A stretch of DNA of 64,000 nt from Agrococcus sp. SL85 (GTDB lineage Bacteria; Actinomycetota; Actinomycetes; Actinomycetales; Microbacteriaceae). The notes under the pieces were generated by a model. The model was not told the origin of the DNA. It searched no databases and worked only from the letters and a program-made list of their open reading frames with translations. The DNA lies in NCBI RefSeq assembly GCF_026625845.1, contig NZ_CP113066.1, positions 1,302,001-1,366,000 on the forward strand. Direction: 5' to 3'. Made by a program: the position numbers and the translations under genes. Position 1 is the first letter of the stretch. Every line of letters begins with the position of its first letter. Positions 43,770 to 52,053 of the stretch are shown one piece after another.

Positions 43770-45782
43770 ATGCACCACCGCAGACGCTCCACCCTGGCCG
43801 GCGCCGCAGCCGTCGCCGCCGTCGCGCTGATCGCCCCGGCGACCGCCGCCTCCGCCGCCCCCGGCGACCCGATCGAGCTCACGCTCCTCAGCACCACCGA
43901 CATCCACGGGCACGTCCTGAACTGGGACTACTTCGCGGATGCGCCCTACGAGGCGGGCGAGGAGCTGGGCCTCGCCCGCGCCGGCACCATCATCGACGAG
44001 GTGCGCGCCGAGCGGGGGGCCGAGTCGGTGCTGCTCATGGACAACGGCGACGCCATCCAGGGCACGCCGCTCACCTACCTCACGGGCGTGCGCGAGCCCA
44101 TCTCCGAGACCGGAGACACCCACCCGATCGCTGCGGGGTTCAACGAGCTCGGCTACGACGCCGCCGTCGTCGGCAACCACGAGTACAACTACGGCCTCGA
44201 GCTGCTCGACGCCTACGACGCCCAGCTCGAGGCGCCGCTGCTCGGCGCGAACGCCGTCGACGCGACGACCGGCGAGCCGGTGCTGCCGCCCACGACGATG
44301 CTCGAGCGCACCATCGACGGCCAGACCGTGCAGATCGGCGTCGTCGGCGTCGTCACGCCGGGCGTGCGCGTCTGGGACCGCCAGATCGTCGAGGGCGTCC
44401 TCCGGTTCGAGGACCAGGTGCAGACGGTCGAGCGCTACGTCCCCGAGCTCGAGGCGGCGGGCGCCGACCTCGTGGTGGTGCTCGCCCACACGGGCCTCGA
44501 CCCGGAGGCGCAGACCTACGACCCGACGGCGCTGCAGGAGAACCTCGCGACCTCGGTCGCCGAGGTGCCCGGCGTCGACGTCGTGGTGGCGGGCCACTCG
44601 CACCAGGACGAGCCCCAGACGATCGTCGAGCAGGCGGACGGCGGCCGCGCGATCGTCACGCAGCCCTACTACTGGGGCCGCGGCGTCTCCGACCTGCAGC
44701 TCACGCTCGTGCCCTCGGGCGACGGCTTCGAGGTCGACTGGAGCGCGGGCGCGGCGCCCACCGCGGTGCAGCGCTACACCTCGGGCGACGTCGAGGAGCA
44801 CCCGGGCGTCGTCGCCGCGGTGCAGGCGCAGCACGACGCGACGGTCGCGTACGTGAACACCGAGATCGCGAGCGCCACCGAGACGATGTCGGGCGCGACG
44901 AGCCGCTACGAGGACACCGCGCTCATCGACTTCGTGAACGCCGTGCAGACCGAGACGGTGCGCGCGGGGCTCGTGGGCACCGAGTGGGAGGACGCGACCG
45001 TCATCTCGCAGGCCTCGCCGTTCAACCGCGCCGTCGTGGTCGAGGAGGGTCCGGTCACCGTGCGCGACATGGCCGCGCTCTACATCTACGAGAACACGCT
45101 GCTGGCGGTCGAGCTCACGGGCGCGGAGCTCCGCGACTACCTCGAGCACTCGGCGCGCTACTTCATCCAGCAGGAGGAGGGCGCGCCGATCACCGCGGAC
45201 GTCGCGGGCGCCTTCGACCCGGCGGCGAACCGGCCGATCCCCGACTACTCGTACGACGTGGTCGACGGCATCCGGTACGCGTTCGACATCTCGCAGCCCG
45301 TGGGGGAGCGCCTCGTGCGCTTCGAGCAGGCCGACGGCACCCCGATCGCCGACGACGACACGTTCGTCATGGGCATCAACAACTATCGCCAGTCGGGCGG
45401 CTCCGGCTACCCGCACGTTGCCGACGCGCCCGTGGTGTGGAACGGCCTGCTCGAGCTGCGGCAGCTGCTCATCGACTGGTCGGTGGAGCGCGGGGAGCTC
45501 GACCCGGCCGACTTCGCGGCGGTGAACTGGACGCTCACCACGACGCCGCTCGCGGCCTCGCCCGAGCCCACGGCGCCCGGCGAGGAGACCGCCGAGCCCA
45601 CGCCCACCGACGGAGGCCCGGGCGCGACCGCCCCGGGGTCGAGCGAGGAGGCCGGTGCCGGCGCGGGCGAGGGCTCGCTGCCCGAGACCGGCCAGTCGCC
45701 GGCGCTGTGGCTGCTGGCGCTCGCGCTCGCACTCGTGGGCGGCGGCGCGCTCGTCGCCGTGCGCGCGCGACGGCGGGCCTAG
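43770..45782 (+). CDS. Sortase-anchored 5'-nucleotidase / UDP-sugar hydrolase
   Basis: A 670-residue secreted phosphoesterase. A signal peptide (residues 1-30, ending ATAASAAP) is followed by a calcineurin-like domain with TTDIHGHVLNWDYF, MDNGDAIQG, GNHEYNYG and VVAGHSHQDEP, a 5'-nucleotidase C-terminal domain (INNYRQSGGSGYPHVADAP), a Thr/Pro/Glu/Gly-rich wall spacer and LPETG at residues 637-641, then a hydrophobic segment and ARRRA. It should dephosphorylate external nucleotides and be linked to peptidoglycan by sortase. Residues 14-28 of the signal are unusually Ala-rich. Confidence 0.92.
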   Translation: MHHRRRSTLAGAAAVAAVALIAPATAASAAPGDPIELTLLSTTDIHGHVLNWDYFADAPYEAGEELGLARAGTIIDEVRAERGAESVLLMDNGDAIQGTPLTYLTGVREPISETGDTHPIAAGFNELGYDAAVVGNHEYNYGLELLDAYDAQLEAPLLGANAVDATTGEPVLPPTTMLERTIDGQTVQIGVVGVVTPGVRVWDRQIVEGVLRFEDQVQTVERYVPELEAAGADLVVVLAHTGLDPEAQTYDPTALQENLATSVAEVPGVDVVVAGHSHQDEPQTIVEQADGGRAIVTQPYYWGRGVSDLQLTLVPSGDGFEVDWSAGAAPTAVQRYTSGDVEEHPGVVAAVQAQHDATVAYVNTEIASATETMSGATSRYEDTALIDFVNAVQTETVRAGLVGTEWEDATVISQASPFNRAVVVEEGPVTVRDMAALYIYENTLLAVELTGAELRDYLEHSARYFIQQEEGAPITADVAGAFDPAANRPIPDYSYDVVDGIRYAFDISQPVGERLVRFEQADGTPIADDDTFVMGINNYRQSGGSGYPHVADAPVVWNGLLELRQLLIDWSVERGELDPADFAAVNWTLTTTPLAASPEPTAPGEETAEPTPTDGGPGATAPGSSEEAGAGAGEGSLPETGQSPALWLLALALALVGGGALVAVRARRRA

Positions 45783-45801
45783 GCGCCCGCCGCCCCGCCC
45801 T

Positions 45802-45944
45802 CTGGTCGAGGAGGCCGCGCCCTGGCCTCGGCGCCCTCCGCTGGTCGAGGAGGCCGCGCCCGGAGGGCGCAGCCGTCACGAGACCCCACGCGCGCACGGG
45901 GTCTCGTGACGCGAGCGGCCTGCGGCCGCGCGCGCCTCGACCAG
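45802..45944. repeat. Dispersed palindromic repeat, copy C (extended)
   Basis: CTGGTCGAGGAGGCCGCGCC occurs at 45802 and 45841. The second copy leads to CGTCACGAGACCCC (45874-45887), which pairs over 14 bp with GGGGTCTCGTGACG (45898-45911); the outer CTGGTCGAGG (45841-45850) pairs with CCTCGACCAG (45935-45944). A long cruciform between two convergent genes; it fills most of the 191-nt gap. Confidence 0.75.
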
Positions 45945-45973
45945 CGGGAGGCTCGACGAGGAGGTCGCCGCGC

Positions 45974-46621
45974 TCAGTCGAGCAGGCGGTGCTCGTGCGC
46001 GAGCGCGATGAGCTGCACGCGGGAGGCGGCGCCGAGCTTCGCGAGGATCGCGCGCATGTGGGTCTTCACCGTCGTCTCCGCGAGCCACAGCCGCCGCGCG
46101 ATCTCGGCGTTGGGGAGGCCGCGCGCGGCGAGGTCGAAGAGCTCCCGCTCGCGCTCCGTGAGCGGCTCGAGCAGCGAGCGGTCGGGCGCGGGGCGCACGG
46201 GCGCGAAGGCCCGCAGCAGGTCGAAGGTCTCGGCCGGCGCGATCACCTGCTGGCCGTCGACGACGGCGCGGATCGACTGCACGAGGAACTCCGGGCGCGC
46301 GTCCTTCAGCAGGAAGCCGCTCGCGCCCGCGCGGAGCGCGTCGACGACCGCGCGGTCCTGCCGGATGGTCGTGAGCACCACGACGTGCGGCGGCGGCCCG
46401 GGCAGCTCGCGCCGGATGGCTGCGGTCGCGGCGACGCCGTCGACGCGGGGCATCCGGATGTCCATGAGCACGACGTCGGGTGCGGACTCGCGCACGAGAC
46501 CCACCGCCTCGGCGCCGTCGAGCGCGGTGCCGACGACCTCGATGCCGTCCTGCGCCTCGAGGATCATCGCGAGCCCCTCGAGGAACAGCGGCTGGTCGTC
46601 GACCAGCGCGACCCGGATCAT
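45974..46621 (-). CDS. NarL/LuxR-family response regulator
   Basis: A 215-residue response regulator. The receiver domain has acidic residues in ALVDDQ, phospho-Asp in DVVLMDIRMPRVDGVAAT and Lys in FLLKDARPE; the C-terminal LuxR-type HTH has LTERERELFDLAARGLPNAE and TVKTHMRAILAKL. Its ATG overlaps the end of the kinase gene (ATGA), so the two form one operon. Confidence 0.93.
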   Translation of the reverse strand: MIRVALVDDQPLFLEGLAMILEAQDGIEVVGTALDGAEAVGLVRESAPDVVLMDIRMPRVDGVAATAAIRRELPGPPPHVVVLTTIRQDRAVVDALRAGASGFLLKDARPEFLVQSIRAVVDGQQVIAPAETFDLLRAFAPVRPAPDRSLLEPLTERERELFDLAARGLPNAEIARRLWLAETTVKTHMRAILAKLGAASRVQLIALAHEHRLLD

Positions 46622-48039
46622 GGCCGCCCGTCGGGCGCGGTCGGGTTCGGCACGCGGCCGTCGGGCGCGGGCGCCGAGACGCGGCGGCCGTTCGGGAGCC
46701 CCGGCCCCAGGTCGATCGTCGTCGCCGTCGACCAGTCCTCGGGGGCGGCCTGGCGCGCCCGCCTGCGCCCCTCGGCGCGGCGGGTCGCCTCGACGATCCA
46801 CGGCGCCACGACGGCCTCAGGCGCTGCCCGCTGCAGCGGCACGGGCAGCGTCGCGAGCTGGTCCTCGCCGAGCGGCGGCGTCGGCCCCTCGTGCACGGGG
46901 GAGTACGGCAGGTGCGCGCTCACGACGAAGCGGTCGCCCTCCGCGTCGACCTCGAGCGCGCCGCCCGCGAGCCGCGCGCGCTCGTGCATGCCGGCGATGC
47001 CGCGGCCGGCGGGCCGCAGCGTCTCGCGGTCGCGGATGGGGGAGGACACCGCGATCGCGAGCCCGGGCCCCGTCCAGGTGAGCCAGACGGCGACGTCGAC
47101 GTCGGGCCCGCCGTGGCGGAGCGCGTTCGTGAGGCTCTCCTGCACGATCCGGTAGGCGGCGATGTCGGCGATGCGCGAGAGGTGCCCGTGCCGGCCGGAG
47201 TCCTGGAGCGACACCGCGGGCCCCGCGGAGCGCAGCTGCGCGACGAGGCCGGGGATGTCGGCGCTCGTGGGCTGCGGGCGGCGCTCGTCGTCGTCGACGC
47301 GCTCGAGCAGCTGCCGCAGCTCCACGAGCGCGAGCCGCGCCGTGTCGGAGATGGTGGTGAGCACCGGTCCGATCCGCTCGGGGTGCTGCTCGTACGAGAG
47401 GCGGAGGCCCTCCGCCTGCGCGGCGAGCACCGCGAGCGAGTGCGCCATGACGTCGTGGAAGTCGTGGGTGAGGTCGGCGCGCAGGCGCTCGTCGCGCAGC
47501 TCCGACTCGACGACGCTCGTGCGGGCGACCGCGACCTCCACGTGCTGCTCGGCGCGGGCCGCGTCGAGCAGGGCGCGCAGGCCCAGCACGGCCCCCCAGC
47601 CGACCATCACGAGGATCCAGACGACGAGCCCTTGCGTGTTCTGGAAGGCGCTGCCGAACGGGCTGCGCTCCTGCGTCGTCGAGTAGACGACCAGCACGAT
47701 CGCGACGAGGATCGCGACGGGCACGATGCTCAGCGCGCGCGCCAGCGCCGGCTCGAAGCGCCAGGTCGCGATGAGCAGTGCCGCGTAGGCGACGAGCAGC
47801 AGCAGCCAGGTCGGGTCGCCCTCGGAGGCGGCCGAGACGAGCGCCCCGAGCGCCGCGACGCCCGCCGCGTGGAGGGGGAACCGCACGGAGATCGCCAGCG
47901 CGGTGCCCACGGTCGCGAGCGCGATCAGCACGAGCCAGGTGTAGATCGGCAGCACGGTGAGCAGCACGAGCGTCACGGCCACCGCGAGGGCCGCGGGCCA
48001 CCAGACGCGGAGGATCCGGGCGGACGACGTGGAGGTCAT
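46618..48039 (-). CDS. DesK/NarX-type sensor histidine kinase
   Basis: A 473-residue kinase with five or six N-terminal helices (no large extracytoplasmic domain), a HisKA_3 dimerisation domain (LTHDFHDVMAHSLAVLAAQA with the phospho-His) and an HATPase domain (IVQESLTNALRHGGPDVDV; GRGIAGMHERARLAGG). A C-terminal tail of about 90 residues (PTPPLGEDQLATLPVPL onwards) is unusual and of unknown role. TAGCCT lies 7 nt before ATG 48039. The kinase and regulator are divergent from the peptide importer; the signal is probably membrane-associated. Confidence 0.9.
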   Translation of the reverse strand: MTSTSSARILRVWWPAALAVAVTLVLLTVLPIYTWLVLIALATVGTALAISVRFPLHAAGVAALGALVSAASEGDPTWLLLLVAYAALLIATWRFEPALARALSIVPVAILVAIVLVVYSTTQERSPFGSAFQNTQGLVVWILVMVGWGAVLGLRALLDAARAEQHVEVAVARTSVVESELRDERLRADLTHDFHDVMAHSLAVLAAQAEGLRLSYEQHPERIGPVLTTISDTARLALVELRQLLERVDDDERRPQPTSADIPGLVAQLRSAGPAVSLQDSGRHGHLSRIADIAAYRIVQESLTNALRHGGPDVDVAVWLTWTGPGLAIAVSSPIRDRETLRPAGRGIAGMHERARLAGGALEVDAEGDRFVVSAHLPYSPVHEGPTPPLGEDQLATLPVPLQRAAPEAVVAPWIVEATRRAEGRRRARQAAPEDWSTATTIDLGPGLPNGRRVSAPAPDGRVPNPTAPDGRP

Positions 48040-48262
48040 GCTCCGGAGGCTAGCTCCGCAGCCTCCGGATCCTGGCCGTGACCGGGCGGATCTCCTCCCG
48101 GGGGAGGAGGCCCGGCGCCCGACGGGAGGAGCCATCGCAACACATCCGTAACCCTGTCGAAGCAACCCCGCCTCAAGGAAGTCGCTAGGTTGTCCCTACG
48201 CAGCCTCACGGTCGAGCCGCGCGGCGTGCGTCCTTGCTCCCAGAAGGAAAGGTCACAGCACC
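48040..48262. promoter_or_regulatory. Divergent promoter region, kinase / peptide-binding protein
   Basis: TAGCCT (48052-48047, minus) serves the kinase. On the plus strand TAGGTT at 48186-48191 is a plausible -10 for the importer, giving a leader of about 65 nt with AGAAGGAAAGG before GTG 48263. No further gene in this 223-nt stretch. Confidence 0.45.
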
Positions 48263-49927
48263 GTGAACACCTCAGCACGACGGCGCTTGCTCGTCGGCGT
48301 CGCGGCGGCCTCCGCCGCCACGCTCGCCCTCACCGGCTGCATCCAGAGCCAGCGGGGCGACGGCGACGAGTCCGCCGCTCCGAGCGACGTGGACTCGACG
48401 TTCGTCTTCGCCTCGTCCTCCGACCCGGCGGGCCTCGACCCGGCGTTCGCGTCGGACGGCGAGACGTTCCGCATCTCGCGGCAGATCTTCGAGGGCCTCG
48501 TCGGCGTCGAGCCCGGCACGGCCGACCCGGCCCCGCTGCTCGCGACGGAGTGGACCTCGAACGACGAGGGCACGTCGTACACGTTCACCCTGCAGGAGGG
48601 CGTGCAGTTCCACGACGGCACGGCGTTCGACGCCGAGGCCGTGTGCGCCAACTTCGACCGCTGGTACAACTGGACCGGCCTCACCGCGACCGAGAGCCTC
48701 TCGTACTACTACGGCTCGCTCTTCGGCGGCTTCGCCGGCGACGACGGCGCGCTCTACGAGTCGTGCTCGGCCGACGACGCGGGCACCGCGACCATCGACC
48801 TCACGCGCCCGTTCTCCGGCTTCATCGCCGCGCTGTCGCTCCCGGCCTTCGCGATGCAGTCGCCCACGGCCCTCGAGGAGTACGGCGCCGACGACGTCGG
48901 CGGCAGCGAGGAGGCCCCCGAGTACAGCGAGTACGGCGAGGCCCACCCGACCGGCACGGGCCCCTTCGTCTTCGAGTCGTGGTCGCCCGGCAGCGAGGTC
49001 GTCCTGACGGCGAACGCCGACTACTGGGGCGAGCAGGGCCAGGTGCAGGAGATCGTGTTCCGCGTGATCGACGAGCCCACCGCGCGCCGCCAGGCGCTCG
49101 AGGCGGGCGACATCGACGGCTACGACCTCGTCGCCCCCGCCGACACCGCCGCCCTCGAGGAGGCCGGCTTCAACGTCATGCAGCGCGACCCCTTCACGAT
49201 CCTCTACCTCGGCATGAACCAGACGGTGCCGGAGCTGCAGGACCCGCTCGTGCGCGAGGCGATCGCGCACGCGATCGACCGCGAGGCGCTCGTCACGCAG
49301 GTGCTCCCCGAGGGCACCGAGGTCGCGTCGCAGTTCATCCCGCCGGTCGTCAACGGCTACAACGACAGCGTCACCGACTACGCCTACGACCCCGAGCGCG
49401 CGCGCGAGCTGCTCGCCGAGGCCGGCTACGAGGACGGCCTGGAGCTGCAGTTCAACTACCCGGTGAACGTGTCGCGCCCCTACATGCCGAACCCGGAGCA
49501 GATCTTCACCGCGCTGTCGTCGCAGCTCGAGGAGGTCGGCATCACCGTGACGCCCGTCGCCGACGAGTGGACGGACTACCTCGACCGCATGCGCGGCACG
49601 GACGACCACGGCATCCACCTGCTCGGCTGGACCGGCGACTACAACGACACCGACAACTTCGTCGGCGTCTTCTTCAACGGCTACTCGAACGAGTGGGGCT
49701 TCGAGAACGAGGAGCTGTTCTCGGCGCTGACCGAGGCGCGCCAGATCCCCGACCCCGAGGAGGCCGCCACGGCCTACGAGGCCATCAACGAGCAGATCGC
49801 CGAGTTCATCCCCGGCGTGCCGCTCGCGCACCCCGCGCCCTCGCTGGCGTTCGACCCCCGCGTCACGTCCTACCCGGCCAGCCCGGTGAACGACGAGACG
49901 TTCAACATGATCGAGCTGAGCGAGTAG
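48263..49927 (+). CDS. Peptide/nickel-type ABC transporter substrate-binding lipoprotein (DppA-like)
   Basis: A 554-residue family 5 extracytoplasmic binding protein. The lipobox LALTGC gives Cys26. Typical features: PAGLDPAFASDGETFRISRQ, IFEGLVGVEPG, QEGVQFHDGTAFDAEAVCAN, HPTGTGPFVFESW and VREAIAHAIDREALVTQVLP. It should deliver oligopeptides or a similar ligand to the permeases downstream. A 16-bp-stem hairpin separates it from the first permease. Confidence 0.92.
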   Translation: MNTSARRRLLVGVAAASAATLALTGCIQSQRGDGDESAAPSDVDSTFVFASSSDPAGLDPAFASDGETFRISRQIFEGLVGVEPGTADPAPLLATEWTSNDEGTSYTFTLQEGVQFHDGTAFDAEAVCANFDRWYNWTGLTATESLSYYYGSLFGGFAGDDGALYESCSADDAGTATIDLTRPFSGFIAALSLPAFAMQSPTALEEYGADDVGGSEEAPEYSEYGEAHPTGTGPFVFESWSPGSEVVLTANADYWGEQGQVQEIVFRVIDEPTARRQALEAGDIDGYDLVAPADTAALEEAGFNVMQRDPFTILYLGMNQTVPELQDPLVREAIAHAIDREALVTQVLPEGTEVASQFIPPVVNGYNDSVTDYAYDPERARELLAEAGYEDGLELQFNYPVNVSRPYMPNPEQIFTALSSQLEEVGITVTPVADEWTDYLDRMRGTDDHGIHLLGWTGDYNDTDNFVGVFFNGYSNEWGFENEELFSALTEARQIPDPEEAATAYEAINEQIAEFIPGVPLAHPAPSLAFDPRVTSYPASPVNDETFNMIELSE

Positions 49928-49943
49928 CCTCCTCGATCGCCAC

Positions 49944-49980
49944 CCGGATGCCGCGGGCCGACCAGGCCCGCGGCATCCGG
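49944..49980 (+). promoter_or_regulatory. Intercistronic hairpin between binding-protein and permease genes
   Basis: CCGGATGCCGCGGGCC (49944-49959) pairs perfectly with 49965-49980 around loop GACCA. It lies 17 nt after the binding-protein stop and 67 nt before the permease start. No promoter-like box is obvious between it and GTG 50048, so it probably works as a partial terminator or mRNA-end stabiliser within one operon. Confidence 0.65.
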
Positions 49981-50047
49981 CCCGCCCGGACCCCGGCGCG
50001 AGCGCGACCCGCGCGCGACCGACACGAGACGACCTGAGAGACACCAC

Positions 50048-51052
50048 GTGCTGCGAACCATCGGCAGGCGGCTGCTGCTGCTGATCCCGACCCTGTTCGG
50101 CTTGACCGTCCTCCTCTTCTTCTGGGTGCGCGCGCTCCCGGGAGGTCCCGCCGCCGCCCTGCTGGGCGAGCGCGCGACGCCGGAGGCGATCGAGCGCATC
50201 AACGAGGCCTACGGCTTCAACCGGCCGCTGCCCGAGCAGTACATCACCTGGCTCGGCCGCCTCCTCCAGGGCGACTTCGGCAACTCGATCGAGACCCGCC
50301 GCCCGGTGCTCGAGGAGTTCGCCAACCGCTTCCCGGCGACGGTCGAGCTCGCGCTCATGGCGCTCATCATCGCCGTCGGCATCGGCATCCCGCTCGGCTA
50401 CTGGGCGGCGCGCAACCACGGCCGCCTCATCGACCACCTCTCGGTCGGCGGCAGCCTCGTCGGCATCACGATCCCCGTCTTCTTCCTCGCCTTCATGCTG
50501 AAGTACGTCTTCGCGGTGCAGCTGGGCTGGCTGCCGACGACGGGCAGGCAGGACCGGAGCATCGACGCGACCCACGCGACGGGCTTCTACGTGCTCGACG
50601 GCCTCCTGACGGGCGAGCTCGACGCGTCGCTCGACGCGATCGTGCACCTCATCCTCCCGGCGCTCGCGCTCTCGACCATCCCGCTCGCGATCATCGTGCG
50701 CATCACGCGCGCCTCGGTGCTCGAGGTCGTGAACGCCGACTACGTGCGCACCGGCCGGGCGAAGGGCGTCTCGACGGGCGTCATCCGCAACCGCTTCGTG
50801 CTGCGGAACGCCATGCTCCCCGTCGTCACCACCATCGGCCTGCAGGCCGGCCTGCTGATCTCCGGCGCCGTGCTCACCGAGACGGTGTTCGCGTTCCCGG
50901 GCATCGGCGCGTTCCTCGCCGGCGCGATCTTCGCGCGCGACTTCCCCGTGCTGCAGGGCTTCGTGCTCTTCATCGCGCTCGCGTACGCGCTCATCAACCT
51001 GCTCGTCGACATCTCGTACTCCTTCATCGACCCGAGGGTGAGGATCCAGTGA
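50048..51052 (+). CDS. Peptide-type ABC transporter permease (DppB-like)
   Basis: A 334-residue permease. MLRTIGRRLLLLIPTLFGLT and the loop YGFNRPLPEQYITWLGRLLQ are characteristic of DppB; the EAA loop region ADYVRTGRAKGVSTGVIRNR and LISGAVLTETVFAFPGIG follow. About six helices. It starts with GTG 50048 and its stop overlaps the next GTG (GTGA). Confidence 0.94.
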   Translation: MLRTIGRRLLLLIPTLFGLTVLLFFWVRALPGGPAAALLGERATPEAIERINEAYGFNRPLPEQYITWLGRLLQGDFGNSIETRRPVLEEFANRFPATVELALMALIIAVGIGIPLGYWAARNHGRLIDHLSVGGSLVGITIPVFFLAFMLKYVFAVQLGWLPTTGRQDRSIDATHATGFYVLDGLLTGELDASLDAIVHLILPALALSTIPLAIIVRITRASVLEVVNADYVRTGRAKGVSTGVIRNRFVLRNAMLPVVTTIGLQAGLLISGAVLTETVFAFPGIGAFLAGAIFARDFPVLQGFVLFIALAYALINLLVDISYSFIDPRVRIQ

Positions 51053-51993
51053 CCGCCGCAGACGTCCTCCCTCCCGCCTCCGGCCCGGGAGACGCGAACC
51101 AGAGCCCCACCGCCGCGCCGCGCTCCGGCTCCTTCTGGGGCGACGTGCTCCGGCGCCTCCGCCGCAACCCCGCGGCATGGGTGGGTGCCGTCGTCATCGC
51201 CGGCTTCGTGCTCGTGGCGCTGCTGGCGCCCTGGATCGCGCCCTACCCCGAGCTCGCCACCCCGGGCCGCGAGTTCCTGCGCCCGACGGCGCTGCCCGGC
51301 ATCGGCGAGCTCGCGCAGTTCCCGCTCGGCATCGACCGCTTCGGCGGCGACGTCGTCTCGAAGCTCATCTGGGGCGCCCGCGCCTCGCTCGTCATCGGCA
51401 TCGTCTCGACGATGTTCGGCCTGCTCGGCGGCATGCTGCTGGGTGCGCTCGCCGGCGCGTTCGGCGGCTGGGTCGACACCGTCATCATGCGCGTGGTCGA
51501 CATCCTGCTCTCGGTGCCGCACCTGCTGCTCGCGGTGTCGATCGCCGCGATCCTCGGCCGCGAGCCGATCGCCGTCATGCTCGCGATCGGCGTCGCGCAG
51601 ATCCCGATCTTCGCGCGCCTGCTGCGCTCGTCGATGCTGCAGCAGCGGGAGGCCGACTACGTGCTGGCCGCGCGCACGCTGGGCCTCGGCACGGGCCGCA
51701 TCACGATGTCGCACCTGTTGCCGAACTCGGTGGGCCCGGTCATCGTGCAGGGCACGCTGACGCTCGCGACGGCCGTGATCGACGCCGCGGCGCTGTCGTT
51801 CCTCGGCCTCGGCGGCGGCCGCCCGGAGACGGCCGAGTGGGGGCGCATGCTCACCTACGCGCAGCAGGAGCTCGCGATCGCGCCGCACCTCGCGTTCCTG
51901 CCGGGCATCTGCATCATGATCACCGCGCTCGGCTTCACGCTGCTCGGCGAGAGCCTCCGCGAGGCGATGGATCCTCGCACGCGGAAGCGCTGA
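51049..51993 (+). CDS. Peptide-type ABC transporter permease (DppC-like)
   Basis: A 314-residue permease with an extended cytoplasmic N-terminus, then VLRRLRRNPAAWVGAVVIAG, FPLGIDRFGGDVVSKLIWGA and the EAA loop ADYVLAARTLGLGTGRITMS, and LSFLGLGGGRPETAEWGRML near the end, all DppC hallmarks. It completes a permease pair with the preceding gene. Confidence 0.94.
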   Translation: MTAADVLPPASGPGDANQSPTAAPRSGSFWGDVLRRLRRNPAAWVGAVVIAGFVLVALLAPWIAPYPELATPGREFLRPTALPGIGELAQFPLGIDRFGGDVVSKLIWGARASLVIGIVSTMFGLLGGMLLGALAGAFGGWVDTVIMRVVDILLSVPHLLLAVSIAAILGREPIAVMLAIGVAQIPIFARLLRSSMLQQREADYVLAARTLGLGTGRITMSHLLPNSVGPVIVQGTLTLATAVIDAAALSFLGLGGGRPETAEWGRMLTYAQQELAIAPHLAFLPGICIMITALGFTLLGESLREAMDPRTRKR

Positions 51994-51995
51994 CG

Positions 51996-52041
51996 GCAGA
52001 CGAGCGGCCCCGGACCGACCGGTCCGGGGCCGCTCGTCTGC
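51996..52041. terminator. Very long convergent terminator hairpin
   Basis: A perfect 21-bp stem (51996-52016 with 52021-52041) and loop GACC between the + strand permease and the - strand ATPase gene that belong to the same transporter. The most stable hairpin that I see in the window; it should block read-through in both directions. Confidence 0.85.
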
Positions 52042-52053
52042 GCTCGCGCGCCG

